In this document: in pieces, positions 24,573-33,489 of the stretch
Layout of the letters: the number at the start of each line of letters is the position of its first letter
How positions within the stretch are numbered: position 1 is the first letter of the stretch
From: Georgenia ruanii
GTDB taxonomy: Bacteria > Actinomycetota > Actinomycetes > Actinomycetales > Actinomycetaceae
Direction: 5' to 3'
Length of the DNA: 64,000 nucleotides
NCBI RefSeq assembly: GCF_009193175.1
Contig: NZ_VUKE01000001.1
Span: 187,089-251,088, forward strand
Made by a program: the position numbers and the translations under genes
The notes under the pieces: generated by a model
Seen by the model: the letters and a program-made list of their open reading frames with translations, nothing else
Database searches by the model: none
Told to the model about the DNA's origin: nothing

Positions 24573-24604
24573 TGGGACGTCCCGTGGCACGTGGGACGTC
24601 CCAC
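24573..24604. repeat. Twin GGGACGTCCC palindromes
   Basis: GTGGGACGTCCC occurs at 24572-24583 and 24591-24602, each with a perfect 10-base palindrome at its core. The outer arms can also pair to form one long hairpin. It lies 11 bases after the metallopeptidase stop and may be its terminator. Confidence 0.5.
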
Positions 24605-24674
24605 CCGGTGGTGGCACGTCACGCGCGCCGTCGCACCGCGGGCGCGGGCGAGCTGTCGTCTCGTCGCGGGCGGG

Positions 24675-25901
24675 TCAGCGCGTGCGGGCGCTGCGCCGCT
24701 CCAGGACGTACGACACCACGGCGATGGCGAGGCCGGCGACGGCGAGCAGGGCGCCGGCCCACGCTGGCGCCCGGTAGCCGTACCCGGCGGCGATGACCGC
24801 GCCGCCCACCCAGGCGCCGAGGGCGTTGCCGATGTTCATGGCGCTGTGGTGCAGCGCCGCGCCGAGCGAGGGGCCCTCGCGCGAGACGTCGAGCAGGCGC
24901 GTCTGCAGGGCGGGACCGATGAACTGGCTCGCGACCGCCACGAGCACGACCAGCACCACGGCGCTGACCGGTCCGCGCGCGCCCACCGAGAACAGGAGGA
25001 GGGTGGCCGCCATGGTGCCCATGCCGGTGAAGATCGCGCCGAACATCGTGCGGTCGGTGAGCCGGCCGCTGAGCACGGTGCCGAGCGTCATCGCGGCCCC
25101 GAACGCCGCGAGCACCCAGGGCACGTGCCGCTCGGAGATCCCGGCCGCCACCATCGTCGGGGTGATGTAGCTGTAGACGGCGAACATCCCGCCGAAGCCG
25201 ATGGCACCGATGCCGATGGCGAGCCACAGCTGTCCGGACCGCAGCGCGGACAGCTCGCGCCGCGCCGTCGCCCCGGCGGCGACCGCCACGGGCGGCACCC
25301 ACCGCCAGATCGCCACCACGGCGACCAGGGCCGTGGCGGTGACCAGCCAGTACAACGAGCGCCAGCCCCACAGCTGCCCCAGCGCCGTCGAGACCGGCAC
25401 GCCGAGCGTGGTCGCCACGGTGAGCCCGACCATGACCAGGGAGACCGAGCGGCCGCGGCGCTGCGGCGGGGAGATGGTGGCCGCCACGACGGCGGCGATC
25501 CCGAAGTAGGCCCCGTGCGGCAGGCCGGCGAGGAAGCGGGCGCCCAGCGCGGTGGTCAGGGTGGGGGCCAGCGCGGAGAGCGCGTTGCCGACGCCGAGCG
25601 CCGCGGCGAGCCCGATGAGCATGGCGGTGCGGGGCATCCTGGCCGCCGCGAGGACGATCAGCGGGGCGCCGACCACCACCCCGACGGCGTAGGCGGAGAC
25701 GAGGTGGCCGGCCTGCGGGATGGTGGCGCCCAGGTCCGCGGCGATCCGTGGCAGCAGGCCCATGGTCGCGAACTCGGTGGTGCCGATCGCGAAGCTGCCG
25801 ATGGCCATGGCGAGGATGGCCCGCGCCAGCCGGCGCGGTTGCAGGGGGCCGGCGAGCCCGGCGCCCGTGGCGGTGCTGCGGTCGGAGGAGATCGTCGCCA
25901 T
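24675..25901 (-). CDS. MFS transporter, DHA1 (12-TM) family, AraJ/CmlR-like
   Basis: Sugar or drug efflux permease of the major facilitator superfamily. 408 residues with 12 hydrophobic segments. TM1 holds FAIGTTEFATMGLLPRIA, the conserved element of the AraJ/chloramphenicol-resistance group. The TM2-3 loop and the central loop (RRELSALRSGQLWL) fit. The start codon overlaps the TGA of the upstream gene by one base (TGATG), so the two are translationally coupled. Substrate cannot be predicted. Confidence 0.88.
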   Translation of the reverse strand: MATISSDRSTATGAGLAGPLQPRRLARAILAMAIGSFAIGTTEFATMGLLPRIAADLGATIPQAGHLVSAYAVGVVVGAPLIVLAAARMPRTAMLIGLAAALGVGNALSALAPTLTTALGARFLAGLPHGAYFGIAAVVAATISPPQRRGRSVSLVMVGLTVATTLGVPVSTALGQLWGWRSLYWLVTATALVAVVAIWRWVPPVAVAAGATARRELSALRSGQLWLAIGIGAIGFGGMFAVYSYITPTMVAAGISERHVPWVLAAFGAAMTLGTVLSGRLTDRTMFGAIFTGMGTMAATLLLFSVGARGPVSAVVLVVLVAVASQFIGPALQTRLLDVSREGPSLGAALHHSAMNIGNALGAWVGGAVIAAGYGYRAPAWAGALLAVAGLAIAVVSYVLERRSARTR

Positions 25902-26464
25902 CAGGAGAGCGCGTACTTCACGCGCCGGACGGAGAAGGAGTAGCCCGAGTCGTCGTGGGCGCACGTCATGCCTGACTCGCTGGAGGCGCAGGTGAAGCCG
26001 TCGTCGCTGCGCTTCTGCCCGTAGCCGAGGGTGGGCACGCCGGAGACGTCGATGGTCAGCGCCTTGCCGGAGGTGTCGCACACCAGGGCGGCGCCCTTGG
26101 CGGTGACCTCGAAGAAATGGCCGACGGTGCCGTCGCAGGCGGCCTTCTCGGCGGCGGGGATCTCGTCGGCATAGGCGAAGTCGGCGATCCCGCAGAGCGC
26201 GCGCTCGTCGTCGACCGTGCAGGCGATGTTGCCGCTGGGCGCGGCGAAGTCCCACGTCACGTGGGAGAGGTCCTCGCCGGCGGGCGGGGCGGTGGTGGCC
26301 GCCGCCGACGGCGCCGTCGTGTGGGCGTCGGCCGCCGGCGAGCCGGCGCTCGGGCCGCTCAGCCGGACCGCCAGCATCACGGCGAACACGAGCACGAGCG
26401 CCGCGGTGACCGCCACCAGGGCCTTCTCACCGCCGCTCAGCCTGCCGCTGCCTTGCTCCGCCAT
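25901..26464 (-). CDS. Membrane-anchored extracytoplasmic protein with SPSGNIxC-type repeats
   Basis: 187 residues. A short cytoplasmic N-terminus is followed by one transmembrane helix (ALVAVTAALVLVFAVMLAV), an Ala/Pro/Thr-rich linker, then a Cys-containing external domain. The domain begins TWDFAAPSGNIACTVDDER and has paired cysteines (CGIADFAY, VCDTSGKAL, FTCASSESGMTCAHDDSGY). This pattern is common in secreted actinobacterial proteins of unknown function (DUF6636-like, from memory). No lipobox is seen. AGGAG precedes the ATG by five bases. It is coupled to the MFS gene downstream, hinting at a joint envelope or export role. Confidence 0.72.
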   Translation of the reverse strand: MAEQGSGRLSGGEKALVAVTAALVLVFAVMLAVRLSGPSAGSPAADAHTTAPSAAATTAPPAGEDLSHVTWDFAAPSGNIACTVDDERALCGIADFAYADEIPAAEKAACDGTVGHFFEVTAKGAALVCDTSGKALTIDVSGVPTLGYGQKRSDDGFTCASSESGMTCAHDDSGYSFSVRRVKYALS

Positions 26465-26647
26465 CCCCGCTCCTCGCATCTCCCCCTGGGCCGGCCGCCG
26501 TCCGCGTCACGGGCGGCGCACGCCGGCCCTGCCGACGGCGCCGGGCGGGATCGACCCGCCCCGCGGACCTGCCGCGCGCCGCTTCGCCCCCGGGCGCAGG
26601 CACGCGTCGGCCCGCGCCCCTGGTGGGCGCGGGCCACGCTACTTCAT

Positions 26648-27271
26648 TCAGGAGAAGATCGGTCCGGACGTTCGTGTGCGCTTGATCTCGTAGAAGCCGG
26701 GGATGGAGGCGACGGCGACCGCGCCGTCCCACAGCTTCCCGGCGTCCTCGCCGGTGGGGGCGGGGGTGACCACCGGGCCGAAGAAGGCCACGCCGTTGAC
26801 GGCCACCACCGGGGTGCCGACCTCGTCGCCGACCAGGTCGATGGCTCGCTGGTGGGAGGCGCGCAGGGACTCGTCGAGCTCGTCGGACCCGGCGTAGCGG
26901 GCCAGCTCGGCGGGCAGGCCGACCTCGGCCAGCGCCTCGTCGATGACGGCGGGCAGGTCCTCGCCCCGGCCCTGGAGGTGGATGCGGGTGCCGAGCGCGT
27001 CGTACAGCGGCTTGACGACGTCCTGCCCGTGCAGCTCGCGGGCGGCGTTGACCACGCGCACCGGGCCCCAGGCGCGCTCCATGAGGGCGGCGTAGCCCTC
27101 GGGGAGCTCGCGGCCCTCGTTGAGGACGGACAGGCTCATGACGTGCCAGCGGGCGTGGACGTCGCGGATCTTCTCGACCTCTCCCATCCAGCGGGAGGTC
27201 ATCCACGCCCAGGGGCACATGGGGTCGAACCAGAAGTCGGCGGTGTCGGTGGCGGTGACGGTGTCGCTCAT
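26648..27271 (-). CDS. Mycothiol-dependent DsbA-family oxidoreductase (Rv2466c-like), CPWA variant
   Basis: 207 residues, closely following M. tuberculosis Rv2466c in motifs: DFWFDPMCPWAWMTSRW, HVMSLSVLNE, RAWGPVRVVNAA, GTPVVAVNGVAFFGPV and the C-terminal ELKRTRT-like EIKRTRT. Rv2466c reduces nitro-compounds and works with mycothiol through a CPWC site. Here the first cysteine (C19) is kept but the resolving position 22 is Ala, leaving a monothiol CPWA site. The cis-proline loop GTPVV is intact. The ATG is 18 bases from a weak GATGGGGG ribosome-binding stretch. Divergent from pepN. Confidence 0.88.
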   Translation of the reverse strand: MSDTVTATDTADFWFDPMCPWAWMTSRWMGEVEKIRDVHARWHVMSLSVLNEGRELPEGYAALMERAWGPVRVVNAARELHGQDVVKPLYDALGTRIHLQGRGEDLPAVIDEALAEVGLPAELARYAGSDELDESLRASHQRAIDLVGDEVGTPVVAVNGVAFFGPVVTPAPTGEDAGKLWDGAVAVASIPGFYEIKRTRTSGPIFS

Positions 27272-27450
27272 GCCCCCATCGTGCGCCAGCCGGCCGGAGG
27301 GTCGCTAACCGGCCCGGCGGGCGGACCCTCCCCCGCTCCCCCGGGACGGGAGCCGGCGTGGGAGGATCGGGACGCGTGTGCCGCCGCCCACGGCGGCCGC
27401 GCCCCACCCGGACGGCGCCCCTGACGCCGTCGACCAGTCGAAGGAGATCC

Positions 27451-30027
27451 ATGCCCGGAGAGAACCTCACTCGCGCCGAGGCCCAGGAGCGTGCCAGGAC
27501 CCTCGCCACCTCGAGCTACGACGTCGTGCTCGACCTGACCCGTGGCGAGCGCGTGTTCGGCTCGACGACGACGGTGCGCTTCACCGCCACGCCGGGGGCG
27601 AGCACGTTCGTCGACCTCATCGCCGAGTCGGTGGAGGAGATCACCCTCAACGGCCGGGCGGTGGACACCGGCGCGTTCGCGGACTCGCGCATCGCGGTGG
27701 ACGGCCTGGCCGCGGAGAACGAGCTGCGCGTGGTGGCCACCTGCCGGTACATGAACACCGGCGAGGGGCTGCACCGCTTCGTCGACCCGGTCGACGGCGA
27801 GACGTACCTCTACACCCAGTTCGAGGTGGCCGACTCGCGCCGCATGTTCGCCGTCTTCGAGCAGCCCGACCTCAAGGCCACCTTCGCCTTCACCGTCACG
27901 GCGCCGTCGCACTGGACCGTGGTCGCCAACACCGCCACCCCCGAGCCCGAGCCGGCCGGCGACGGCGTCGCCACCTGGCGGTTCGCGCCCACGCAGGTGA
28001 TCTCCTCCTACCTCACGGCCCTGGTGGCCGGGCCGTACCACGGCGTCACGGGCGAGCTGACCTCCCGCGACGGGCGCACCATCCCCCTGGGCGTGTACTG
28101 CCGGGCCTCCCTGGCCGAGCACCTCGACGCCGAAGAGATCATGGACATCACCCGCGCCGGGTTCGCCTTCTACGAGGAGGCCTTCGACCGGCCCTACCCG
28201 TTCACGAAGTACGACCAGCTCTTCGTGCCGGAGTTCAACGCCGGGGCGATGGAGAACGCCGGCGCGGTGACCTTCCTGGAGAACTACGTCTTCCGCTCCA
28301 AGGTCCCCGAGGCGACGGTCGAGCGCCGGGCGGTGACGATCCTGCACGAGCTGGCGCACATGTGGTTCGGCGACCTGGTGACCATGCGCTGGTGGAACGA
28401 CCTGTGGCTCAACGAGTCCTTCGCGGAGTTCGCCTCCCACCTGGCCACCGCCGAGGCGACCCGCTGGTCCAGCGCGTGGACGACCTTCTCCTCGCTGGAG
28501 AAGACCTGGGCGTACAACCAGGACCAGCTGCCCTCCACCCACCCGATCGTCGCGCCGATCAACGACCTGGAGGACGTCGAGGTCAACTTCGACGGCATCA
28601 CCTACGCCAAGGGTGCCTCGGTGCTCAAGCAGCTGGTCGCGTGGGTGGGCCGGGACGCCTTCCTCGAGGGGCTGCGCCGCTACTTCGCCAAGCACGCCTT
28701 CGCCAACACCGAGCTGCGCGACCTGCTGGTCGAGCTCGAGGCCGCCTCGGGCCGCGACCTCGCCGCCTGGTCGCAGGTCTGGCTCGAGGAGGCGGGCGTG
28801 ACGCTGCTGCGCCCGGAGATCGAGACGGACGCGGAGGGGACCGTCACCGCCTTCGCCCTGCTGCAGGAGGCGCCCGCCGAGCACCCGACGCTGCGTCCGC
28901 ACCGGCTGGTCATCGGCGGGTACGACATCGCCGAGGACGGCGCCCTGCGGCGCACCGAGCGGGTCGAGCTCGACGTCGACGGCGCCCGCACCGAGGTGCC
29001 GGCGCTGGTCGGCAAGCGTCGCCCGGACCTCGTGCTCGTCAACGACGAGGACCTCGCCTACGCCAAGGTGCGCCTGGACGAGCGGTCCCTGGCCACCGCC
29101 GTGGCGCACCTGGACGGCTTCGCCGAGTCCCTGCCCCGCGCGCTCGTGCTCGCCTCCGCGTGGGACATGACCCGCGACGGGGAGTGGGCCGCGCGCGACT
29201 ACGTCGACCTGGTCCTCACCGCCGTGGCCACCGAGACCGACTCCAGCGTGGTCCAGGTGCTGCTGCGCCAGCTCGGCACCGCCCTGAGCGCCTACAGCGC
29301 CCCGGAGGCCCGCGCGGACCTCGAGGCCCGCGCGGCCGACCGGCTGCTCGAGCTGGCCCGGGCCGCGGCTCCCGGCTCGGACACCCAGCTCCAGCTGGTC
29401 CGGGCGCTGGCGGCGCACGCCGTCACCGACGCCCAGCTCGGCGTCGTGGCCGGCCTGCTCGCCGGCACCGGAACGCTCGAGGGCCTCACCGTGGACACCG
29501 ACCTGCGCTGGGTGCTGCTCCAGGGCCTGGTGGCCGGGGGCCGCGCCGGGGCGGCGGAGATCGACGCCGAGCTCGCGCGCGACGCCACCGCCACCGGGCA
29601 GCAGCAGGCGGCCCGGGCCCGCGCGGCCGTCCCCTCCATGGCCAACAAGGCGCGGGCGTGGGCGGACGTCGTCGACTCCGACACGCTGCCCAACGCGGTG
29701 CAGTCCAACGTCATCGGCGGCTTCTCCCAGGTGCACGACCGGGCGCTGCTGGTGCCCTTCGCCGGGGCCTACTTCGACGCCCTGGAGAAGGTGTGGGCGG
29801 AGCGGACCAACGAGATGGCGCAGAACATCGTCGTCGGGCTCTACCCGTACAAGCTCGCCGGGCTGGCCGACACCCTGGGGGTCGACCTCGTCGCGCTGAC
29901 CCAGGGCTGGCTCGACGCCCACGAGGGCGCCGCCCCGGCGCTGCGGCGTCTGGTGGTGGAGAACCTCGACGCCGCCCGCCGCGCCGTGCGCGCGCAGGCG
30001 GCCGACCGGCTGGCCCACCAGGGCTGA
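27451..30027 (+). CDS. pepN: Aminopeptidase N (M1 family)
   Basis: Zinc aminopeptidase that releases N-terminal residues from peptides. 858 residues as expected for actinobacterial PepN. The exopeptidase motif GAMENAG is at about residue 265, and the zinc site HELAHMW starts at residue 299 with the second Glu in NESFAEF 18 residues later. A catalytic Tyr is expected downstream in NFDGITYAKGA. The C-terminal ERAP1-like helical domain is complete. AAGGAG lies four bases before ATG. It is convergent with the thiamine operon, with a strong shared terminator. Confidence 0.97.
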   Translation: MPGENLTRAEAQERARTLATSSYDVVLDLTRGERVFGSTTTVRFTATPGASTFVDLIAESVEEITLNGRAVDTGAFADSRIAVDGLAAENELRVVATCRYMNTGEGLHRFVDPVDGETYLYTQFEVADSRRMFAVFEQPDLKATFAFTVTAPSHWTVVANTATPEPEPAGDGVATWRFAPTQVISSYLTALVAGPYHGVTGELTSRDGRTIPLGVYCRASLAEHLDAEEIMDITRAGFAFYEEAFDRPYPFTKYDQLFVPEFNAGAMENAGAVTFLENYVFRSKVPEATVERRAVTILHELAHMWFGDLVTMRWWNDLWLNESFAEFASHLATAEATRWSSAWTTFSSLEKTWAYNQDQLPSTHPIVAPINDLEDVEVNFDGITYAKGASVLKQLVAWVGRDAFLEGLRRYFAKHAFANTELRDLLVELEAASGRDLAAWSQVWLEEAGVTLLRPEIETDAEGTVTAFALLQEAPAEHPTLRPHRLVIGGYDIAEDGALRRTERVELDVDGARTEVPALVGKRRPDLVLVNDEDLAYAKVRLDERSLATAVAHLDGFAESLPRALVLASAWDMTRDGEWAARDYVDLVLTAVATETDSSVVQVLLRQLGTALSAYSAPEARADLEARAADRLLELARAAAPGSDTQLQLVRALAAHAVTDAQLGVVAGLLAGTGTLEGLTVDTDLRWVLLQGLVAGGRAGAAEIDAELARDATATGQQQAARARAAVPSMANKARAWADVVDSDTLPNAVQSNVIGGFSQVHDRALLVPFAGAYFDALEKVWAERTNEMAQNIVVGLYPYKLAGLADTLGVDLVALTQGWLDAHEGAAPALRRLVVENLDAARRAVRAQAADRLAHQG

Positions 30028-30038
30028 GCCGCCTCTCG

Positions 30039-30072
30039 CGGAGCCCCGTCCCGGCCTCGGGACGGGGCTCCG
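30039..30072. terminator. Bidirectional terminator between pepN and tenA
   Basis: A 14-base perfect stem (CGGAGCCCCGTCCC and its complement) around a six-base loop GGCCTC, 11 bases past the pepN stop and about 50 bases beyond the tenA stop on the other strand. Confidence 0.8.
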
Positions 30073-30123
30073 ACGCTCTCGGCACCCGGCCGGCGGGCGC
30101 TCGCGGCTCGCGGCTCGGGAGAG

Positions 30124-30837
30124 CTACACCGGCCAGGTCTCCCGGCGCCCGGCGGCGTCCCAGAACATCCACTCGTACTGCGCGGCGCGCCCGAACGCCG
30201 CGTGCATGCGGGCGAGGATCCCGTCCGCCGCGTCGGCCGCGAGCCGGTCGACGATCTGCCGCGCCGTTCGGGTCGACTCGGCGAACGCCGGGTCGCCGTA
30301 GGTGCCGATCCAGTCCCCGTAGGGGTGGGCGGCCAGGTCCCCGACGCGGTCCTGCAGCCGCGTGCCCACGTCCTCGTAGATCCAGAAGCACGGCAGCAGC
30401 GCGGCGGCGAGCTCGGGGTAGCAGCCGGCGGAGGACAGCGCCAGCAGGTAGGAGGTGTAGGCGGTGCACGTCGGGGACTTCTCCCCGGCGGTGAGGTCGG
30501 CGACGTAGGCGCCGTGCAGCTGGCGCTCCACGGCGACGACGGCGGTGGCGCTGGAAGCCCAGAAGAGCAGCTCGTCGGCGGCGGTGCTCTGGCTCGCGCA
30601 CGCCGCCAGCGCCCGGCCGAAGTCCGCCAGGTAGTGGGCGTCCTGCGCCATGTAGTACACGAAGGTCTCCCGCGGCAGCGAGCCGTCCTCGAGGGCACGG
30701 AGGAAGGGCAGCTCGTCGATCGCCGCCCGCAGGGGGGCGATGCGCGCCCACGCCGCGTCGCTGAACGGCCGCGCCGCCGCGGCCGCAACCTGCTCCGCCT
30801 CCGCCTCGGTGGTCGTCCGGGGACGTGGGGCGGTCAT
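30124..30837 (-). CDS. tenA: TenA-family thiaminase II / aminopyrimidine aminohydrolase
   Basis: Salvages the pyrimidine half of thiamine by hydrolysing aminopyrimidines. 237 residues, all-helical. Conserved pieces include FLRALEDGSLPRETFVYYMAQDAHYL, the catalytic Cys region CTAYTSYLLA, and the C-terminal EYEWMFWDAA-like stretch QYEWMFWDAAGRRETW. The start overlaps the thiD stop by four bases (ATGA). Last gene of thiM-thiE-thiD-tenA, so it is expected to be controlled by the TPP riboswitch upstream of thiM. Confidence 0.92.
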   Translation of the reverse strand: MTAPRPRTTTEAEAEQVAAAAARPFSDAAWARIAPLRAAIDELPFLRALEDGSLPRETFVYYMAQDAHYLADFGRALAACASQSTAADELLFWASSATAVVAVERQLHGAYVADLTAGEKSPTCTAYTSYLLALSSAGCYPELAAALLPCFWIYEDVGTRLQDRVGDLAAHPYGDWIGTYGDPAFAESTRTARQIVDRLAADAADGILARMHAAFGRAAQYEWMFWDAAGRRETWPV

Positions 30838-31643
30838 CGGGTGCTCCAGAGCTCGTAGAAGTGATGGACGGGCCCGGGGCCGGCGCCGATGTCCAGGGAG
30901 TCGCCCGCGGCGAGGGCGCCGGTCAGCCACGACTTCGCCCCCGCGGCCGCGTCCGGCCAGGAGCCCAGCCGGGCGGCCAGGACGGCGAGCGCCGAGGACA
31001 GCGAGCAGCCGGTGCCGTGGGTGTTGCGGGTGGGCACCCGGGCGGCGCGCAGCACCCGCTCGCCCGCCGCGTCGACCCACAGGTCGATGGCGTCCGGGCC
31101 GGTGAGGTGACCGCCCTTGAGCAGCACCCGCTGGGCACCGAGGTCGGCCAGGGCGCACGCCTGGGCCCTCATCGTGTCCAGGTCCCGTGCCTCGTCCCGG
31201 CCGAGCAGGACCGCGGCCTCCGGCAGGTTGGGGGTGATGACAGAGGCGTGGGGCAGCAGGCGGCGCATCGCGCTCACCGCGCCGTCGTCCAGGAGCCGGT
31301 CACCGCTCGTGGACACCATGACGGGGTCGAGCACGACGACCGGCGGGGCCGCCTCGGCCAGGAACTCCCGGACGGCCTCGACGGTGGGCGCACCGGCCAG
31401 CATGCCGATCTTCATCGCGTCGACCGGCACGTCCACCAGCAAGGTGTCGAGCTGCTCGCGGACGAACCCCGGCGGCACGGTGTGGACGCCGGTGACGCCC
31501 CGGGTGCTCTGGGCGGTGAGCGCGGTGAGCACGGCGGTGCCGTAGGCGCCCAGCGCCGAGAAGGTCTTGAGGTCGGCCTGGATGCCCGCGCCGCCGGAGG
31601 GGTCGCTGCCCGCGATCGTCAGCGCCACCAGGGGCCGGCTCAT
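30834..31643 (-). CDS. thiD: Hydroxymethylpyrimidine/phosphomethylpyrimidine kinase
   Basis: Phosphorylates HMP and HMP-P for thiamine synthesis. 269 residues of ribokinase fold. Motifs: TIAGSDPSGGAGIQADLKTF at the N-terminus, VLDPVMVSTSG in the middle, and the ATP/anion-hole site TRNTHGTGCSLSSALA near the C-terminus. It overlaps thiE by four bases at its start and tenA by four at its end, so the operon is tightly coupled. It is not fused to thiE or tenA, unlike several other actinobacteria. Confidence 0.96.
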   Translation of the reverse strand: MSRPLVALTIAGSDPSGGAGIQADLKTFSALGAYGTAVLTALTAQSTRGVTGVHTVPPGFVREQLDTLLVDVPVDAMKIGMLAGAPTVEAVREFLAEAAPPVVVLDPVMVSTSGDRLLDDGAVSAMRRLLPHASVITPNLPEAAVLLGRDEARDLDTMRAQACALADLGAQRVLLKGGHLTGPDAIDLWVDAAGERVLRAARVPTRNTHGTGCSLSSALAVLAARLGSWPDAAAGAKSWLTGALAAGDSLDIGAGPGPVHHFYELWSTR

Positions 31644-32320
31644 GCCCCCTCCTCCCAGGCCCGGCGGATCGCCGCGGTGGCGGCGGCGACGTCCTGCTGC
31701 CCGCAGATCGCGCTCACCACGGCGATCCCGGCGGCGCCGCTGCGGCGCAGCAGCCCGGCGCGCTCGGCGGTGATGCCGCCGATGGCCACGCAGGGCCACG
31801 GGCTGGCGGCGCTGATGCGGCGCAGCTCCCCCACGCCGCCGGGCGGGGCGTGGTCCGGCTTGGTCGCCGTCGCCCAGACCGGACCGACGCCGAGGTAGTC
31901 CAGGACCCCGGCGCCGTGGGCGGCGGCGACGCGGACGTGCGCCGGCTCCTGCACGGACAGCCCGAGGTAACGCTCCTCGCCCAGGAGCGCGCGGGCCTCG
32001 CGGATGTCCATGTCGCCCTGGCCGACGTGGGCGCCGTCGGCCCCGACCGCCTCGACCAGGTCGGGCCGGTCGTTGACGAGCAGGGGCACACCGGTGCCCG
32101 CCAGGACCGCCCGCACCTCCCGGCCGAGCGCCACCAGCTCGGCGTCGGTGGCCCCGGGGTCGCGCACCTGGACGGCGGTGACCCCTGCGGCGACGGCGAC
32201 CGCGACCGTGGCGGGCACGCCGGCGTCGGCGCACAGGGCGGTGTCGGTGACGAGATAGAGGGACAGGTCGAGCCGGGGGCGGCGTGCCCTCGCACGCCCA
32301 CCCGCGCCGGTGGTCGCCAT
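31640..32320 (-). CDS. thiE: Thiamine-phosphate synthase
   Basis: Joins HMP-PP and THZ-P to give thiamine phosphate. 226 residues, TIM barrel. Motifs: LYLVTDTALC near the N-terminus, VTAVQVRDPG (the usual QLRDK is QVRDPG), LLVNDRPDLVEAVGADGAHVGQGD, YLGVGPVWATATKPD and AIGGITAER. The Q-x-R and NDR residues that bind the pyrophosphate are retained. Sixteen bases separate it from thiM, and the stop overlaps the thiD start. Confidence 0.95.
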   Translation of the reverse strand: MATTGAGGRARARRPRLDLSLYLVTDTALCADAGVPATVAVAVAAGVTAVQVRDPGATDAELVALGREVRAVLAGTGVPLLVNDRPDLVEAVGADGAHVGQGDMDIREARALLGEERYLGLSVQEPAHVRVAAAHGAGVLDYLGVGPVWATATKPDHAPPGGVGELRRISAASPWPCVAIGGITAERAGLLRRSGAAGIAVVSAICGQQDVAAATAAIRRAWEEGA

Positions 32321-32336
32321 CGTGGGCTCCGAGGGA

Positions 32337-33161
32337 TCAGGACAGGCGGGTGCGCTCGGCCAGCACCGCGGGGGTGATCAGGGCCAGCTCGTCGAGCAGC
32401 GCGACGGCGAAGCCGCCCGGGCCGCGGCTGCGCCCCGCGGCCTCCTCGGCGGCGACGGTGAGGGTGGCCGTGGCGGCCGTGGCGGCCAGCAGCGGGTCCT
32501 CCACCACCGCGCAGAAGCCGGCCATGAGCGCGCCCAGCGCGCACCCGGTGCCGGTGACCCGGGTGAGCAGCTCGGTGCCGTTGGCCACGCGCACCACCCG
32601 CCGGCCGTCGGTGAGGTGGTCGACGGCGCCGCTGACCGCCACGACGGAGCCGTGCTCGCGGGCCAGCTCCGCGGCGGCGCCCAGCGCTGCCTCCGCGGTG
32701 TGCTCGCTGTCGACCCCCTTGCCGCCCTCGCCGCCGGACAGGCCGAGGATCTCCGAGGCGTTGCCGCGGATGATGGCGGGCGCCGAGCGGGACAGCAGAT
32801 CGAGGGCGACCCGGGTGCGCCAGGGCAGCCCACCGGCACCGACCGGGTCGAGCACCCACGGGGTGCCCGCGGCGGCCGCACCGGTGGCCGCCTGCGCCAT
32901 GGCGGCGGCCGTGTCGTGCTGGGGTGTGCCGAGGTTGATCAGCACGCCGCCGGCCACGGCGGCGAAGCCGCCGGCCTCGTCGGGGTTGTCCACCATGGCC
33001 GGGCTGGCGCCCACGGCGAGCAGGATGTTGGCCGTCCACTGCGCGGCGACGACGTTGGTCAGGCACTGCACGAGGGGCGGGTGCGCGTGCAGCCCGGCCA
33101 GGGCGTCGCCCAGGAGCTCCGGGGCGACGTGGTGACGAGACAGCATGGACGAAACGGACAT
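32337..33161 (-). CDS. thiM: Hydroxyethylthiazole kinase
   Basis: Phosphorylates the thiazole alcohol to salvage thiamine precursors. 274 residues. Motifs: QCLTNVVAAQWTANILLAVG, PWVLDPVGAGGLPWRT, GNASEILGLSG and the anion-hole TGTGCALGALMAGF with its catalytic Cys. First gene of the thiamine salvage operon. The ATG follows the TPP riboswitch by about seven bases, so ligand binding can hide the start region. No biosynthetic thiC, thiG or thiO is present in the window, so salvage is what is shown here. Confidence 0.95.
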   Translation of the reverse strand: MSVSSMLSRHHVAPELLGDALAGLHAHPPLVQCLTNVVAAQWTANILLAVGASPAMVDNPDEAGGFAAVAGGVLINLGTPQHDTAAAMAQAATGAAAAGTPWVLDPVGAGGLPWRTRVALDLLSRSAPAIIRGNASEILGLSGGEGGKGVDSEHTAEAALGAAAELAREHGSVVAVSGAVDHLTDGRRVVRVANGTELLTRVTGTGCALGALMAGFCAVVEDPLLAATAATATLTVAAEEAAGRSRGPGGFAVALLDELALITPAVLAERTRLS

Positions 33162-33167
33162 CAGACG

Positions 33168-33240
33168 TCCCTTCGCTAGTGCGAACTAGATCAGGTTCAA
33201 CGGGTGTGTTCTCAGCCGTGCCAGGCACGGCACCCCGCGT
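33168..33240 (-). ncRNA. TPP riboswitch (THI element) of thiM
   Basis: On the minus strand it reads CGGGGTGCC, then GGCTGAGA, ACACCCGTTGAACCTGATC, a TAG/CTA stem and GCGAAGGGA. These are the hallmark conserved elements of the TPP aptamer. It ends about six bases before the thiM ATG, which favours control of translation. Confidence 0.93.
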
Positions 33241-33333
33241 CGCTGGTCACACTACGCCGCGCGGCCCGGGCGGTCGACGACCGACCTCGGCGCGGGGATC
33301 GCCGCGGTGTAGCATCCGGCTCACAAGAGATGC

Positions 33334-33425
33334 GACAGGGGAGCGCCGCCGCCACCGGTGGGCGCTGAGAGTGCGGACCACCGCAGACCCTCGAACCTGA
33401 TCCGGCTAATACCGGCGAAGGGAGT
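33334..33425 (+). ncRNA. TPP riboswitch (THI element) of the thiamine-transport operon
   Basis: Plus strand: CAGGGGAGC, GCGCTGAGAGTGCGG, a P3 arm, CAGACCCTCGAACCTGATC, CGGCTAATACCG and GCGAAGGGA. All conserved segments are in order. TAGCAT at 33310-33315 is a plausible -10 element. About 65 bases separate it from the ykoE-like start at 33490. Confidence 0.93.
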
Positions 33426-33489
33426 CGAGTTCTCAGGGTGCCGGCACGTCCCGGGACCTTCCCCTCCTGAGGAGCAGGAGGACCTTTCG

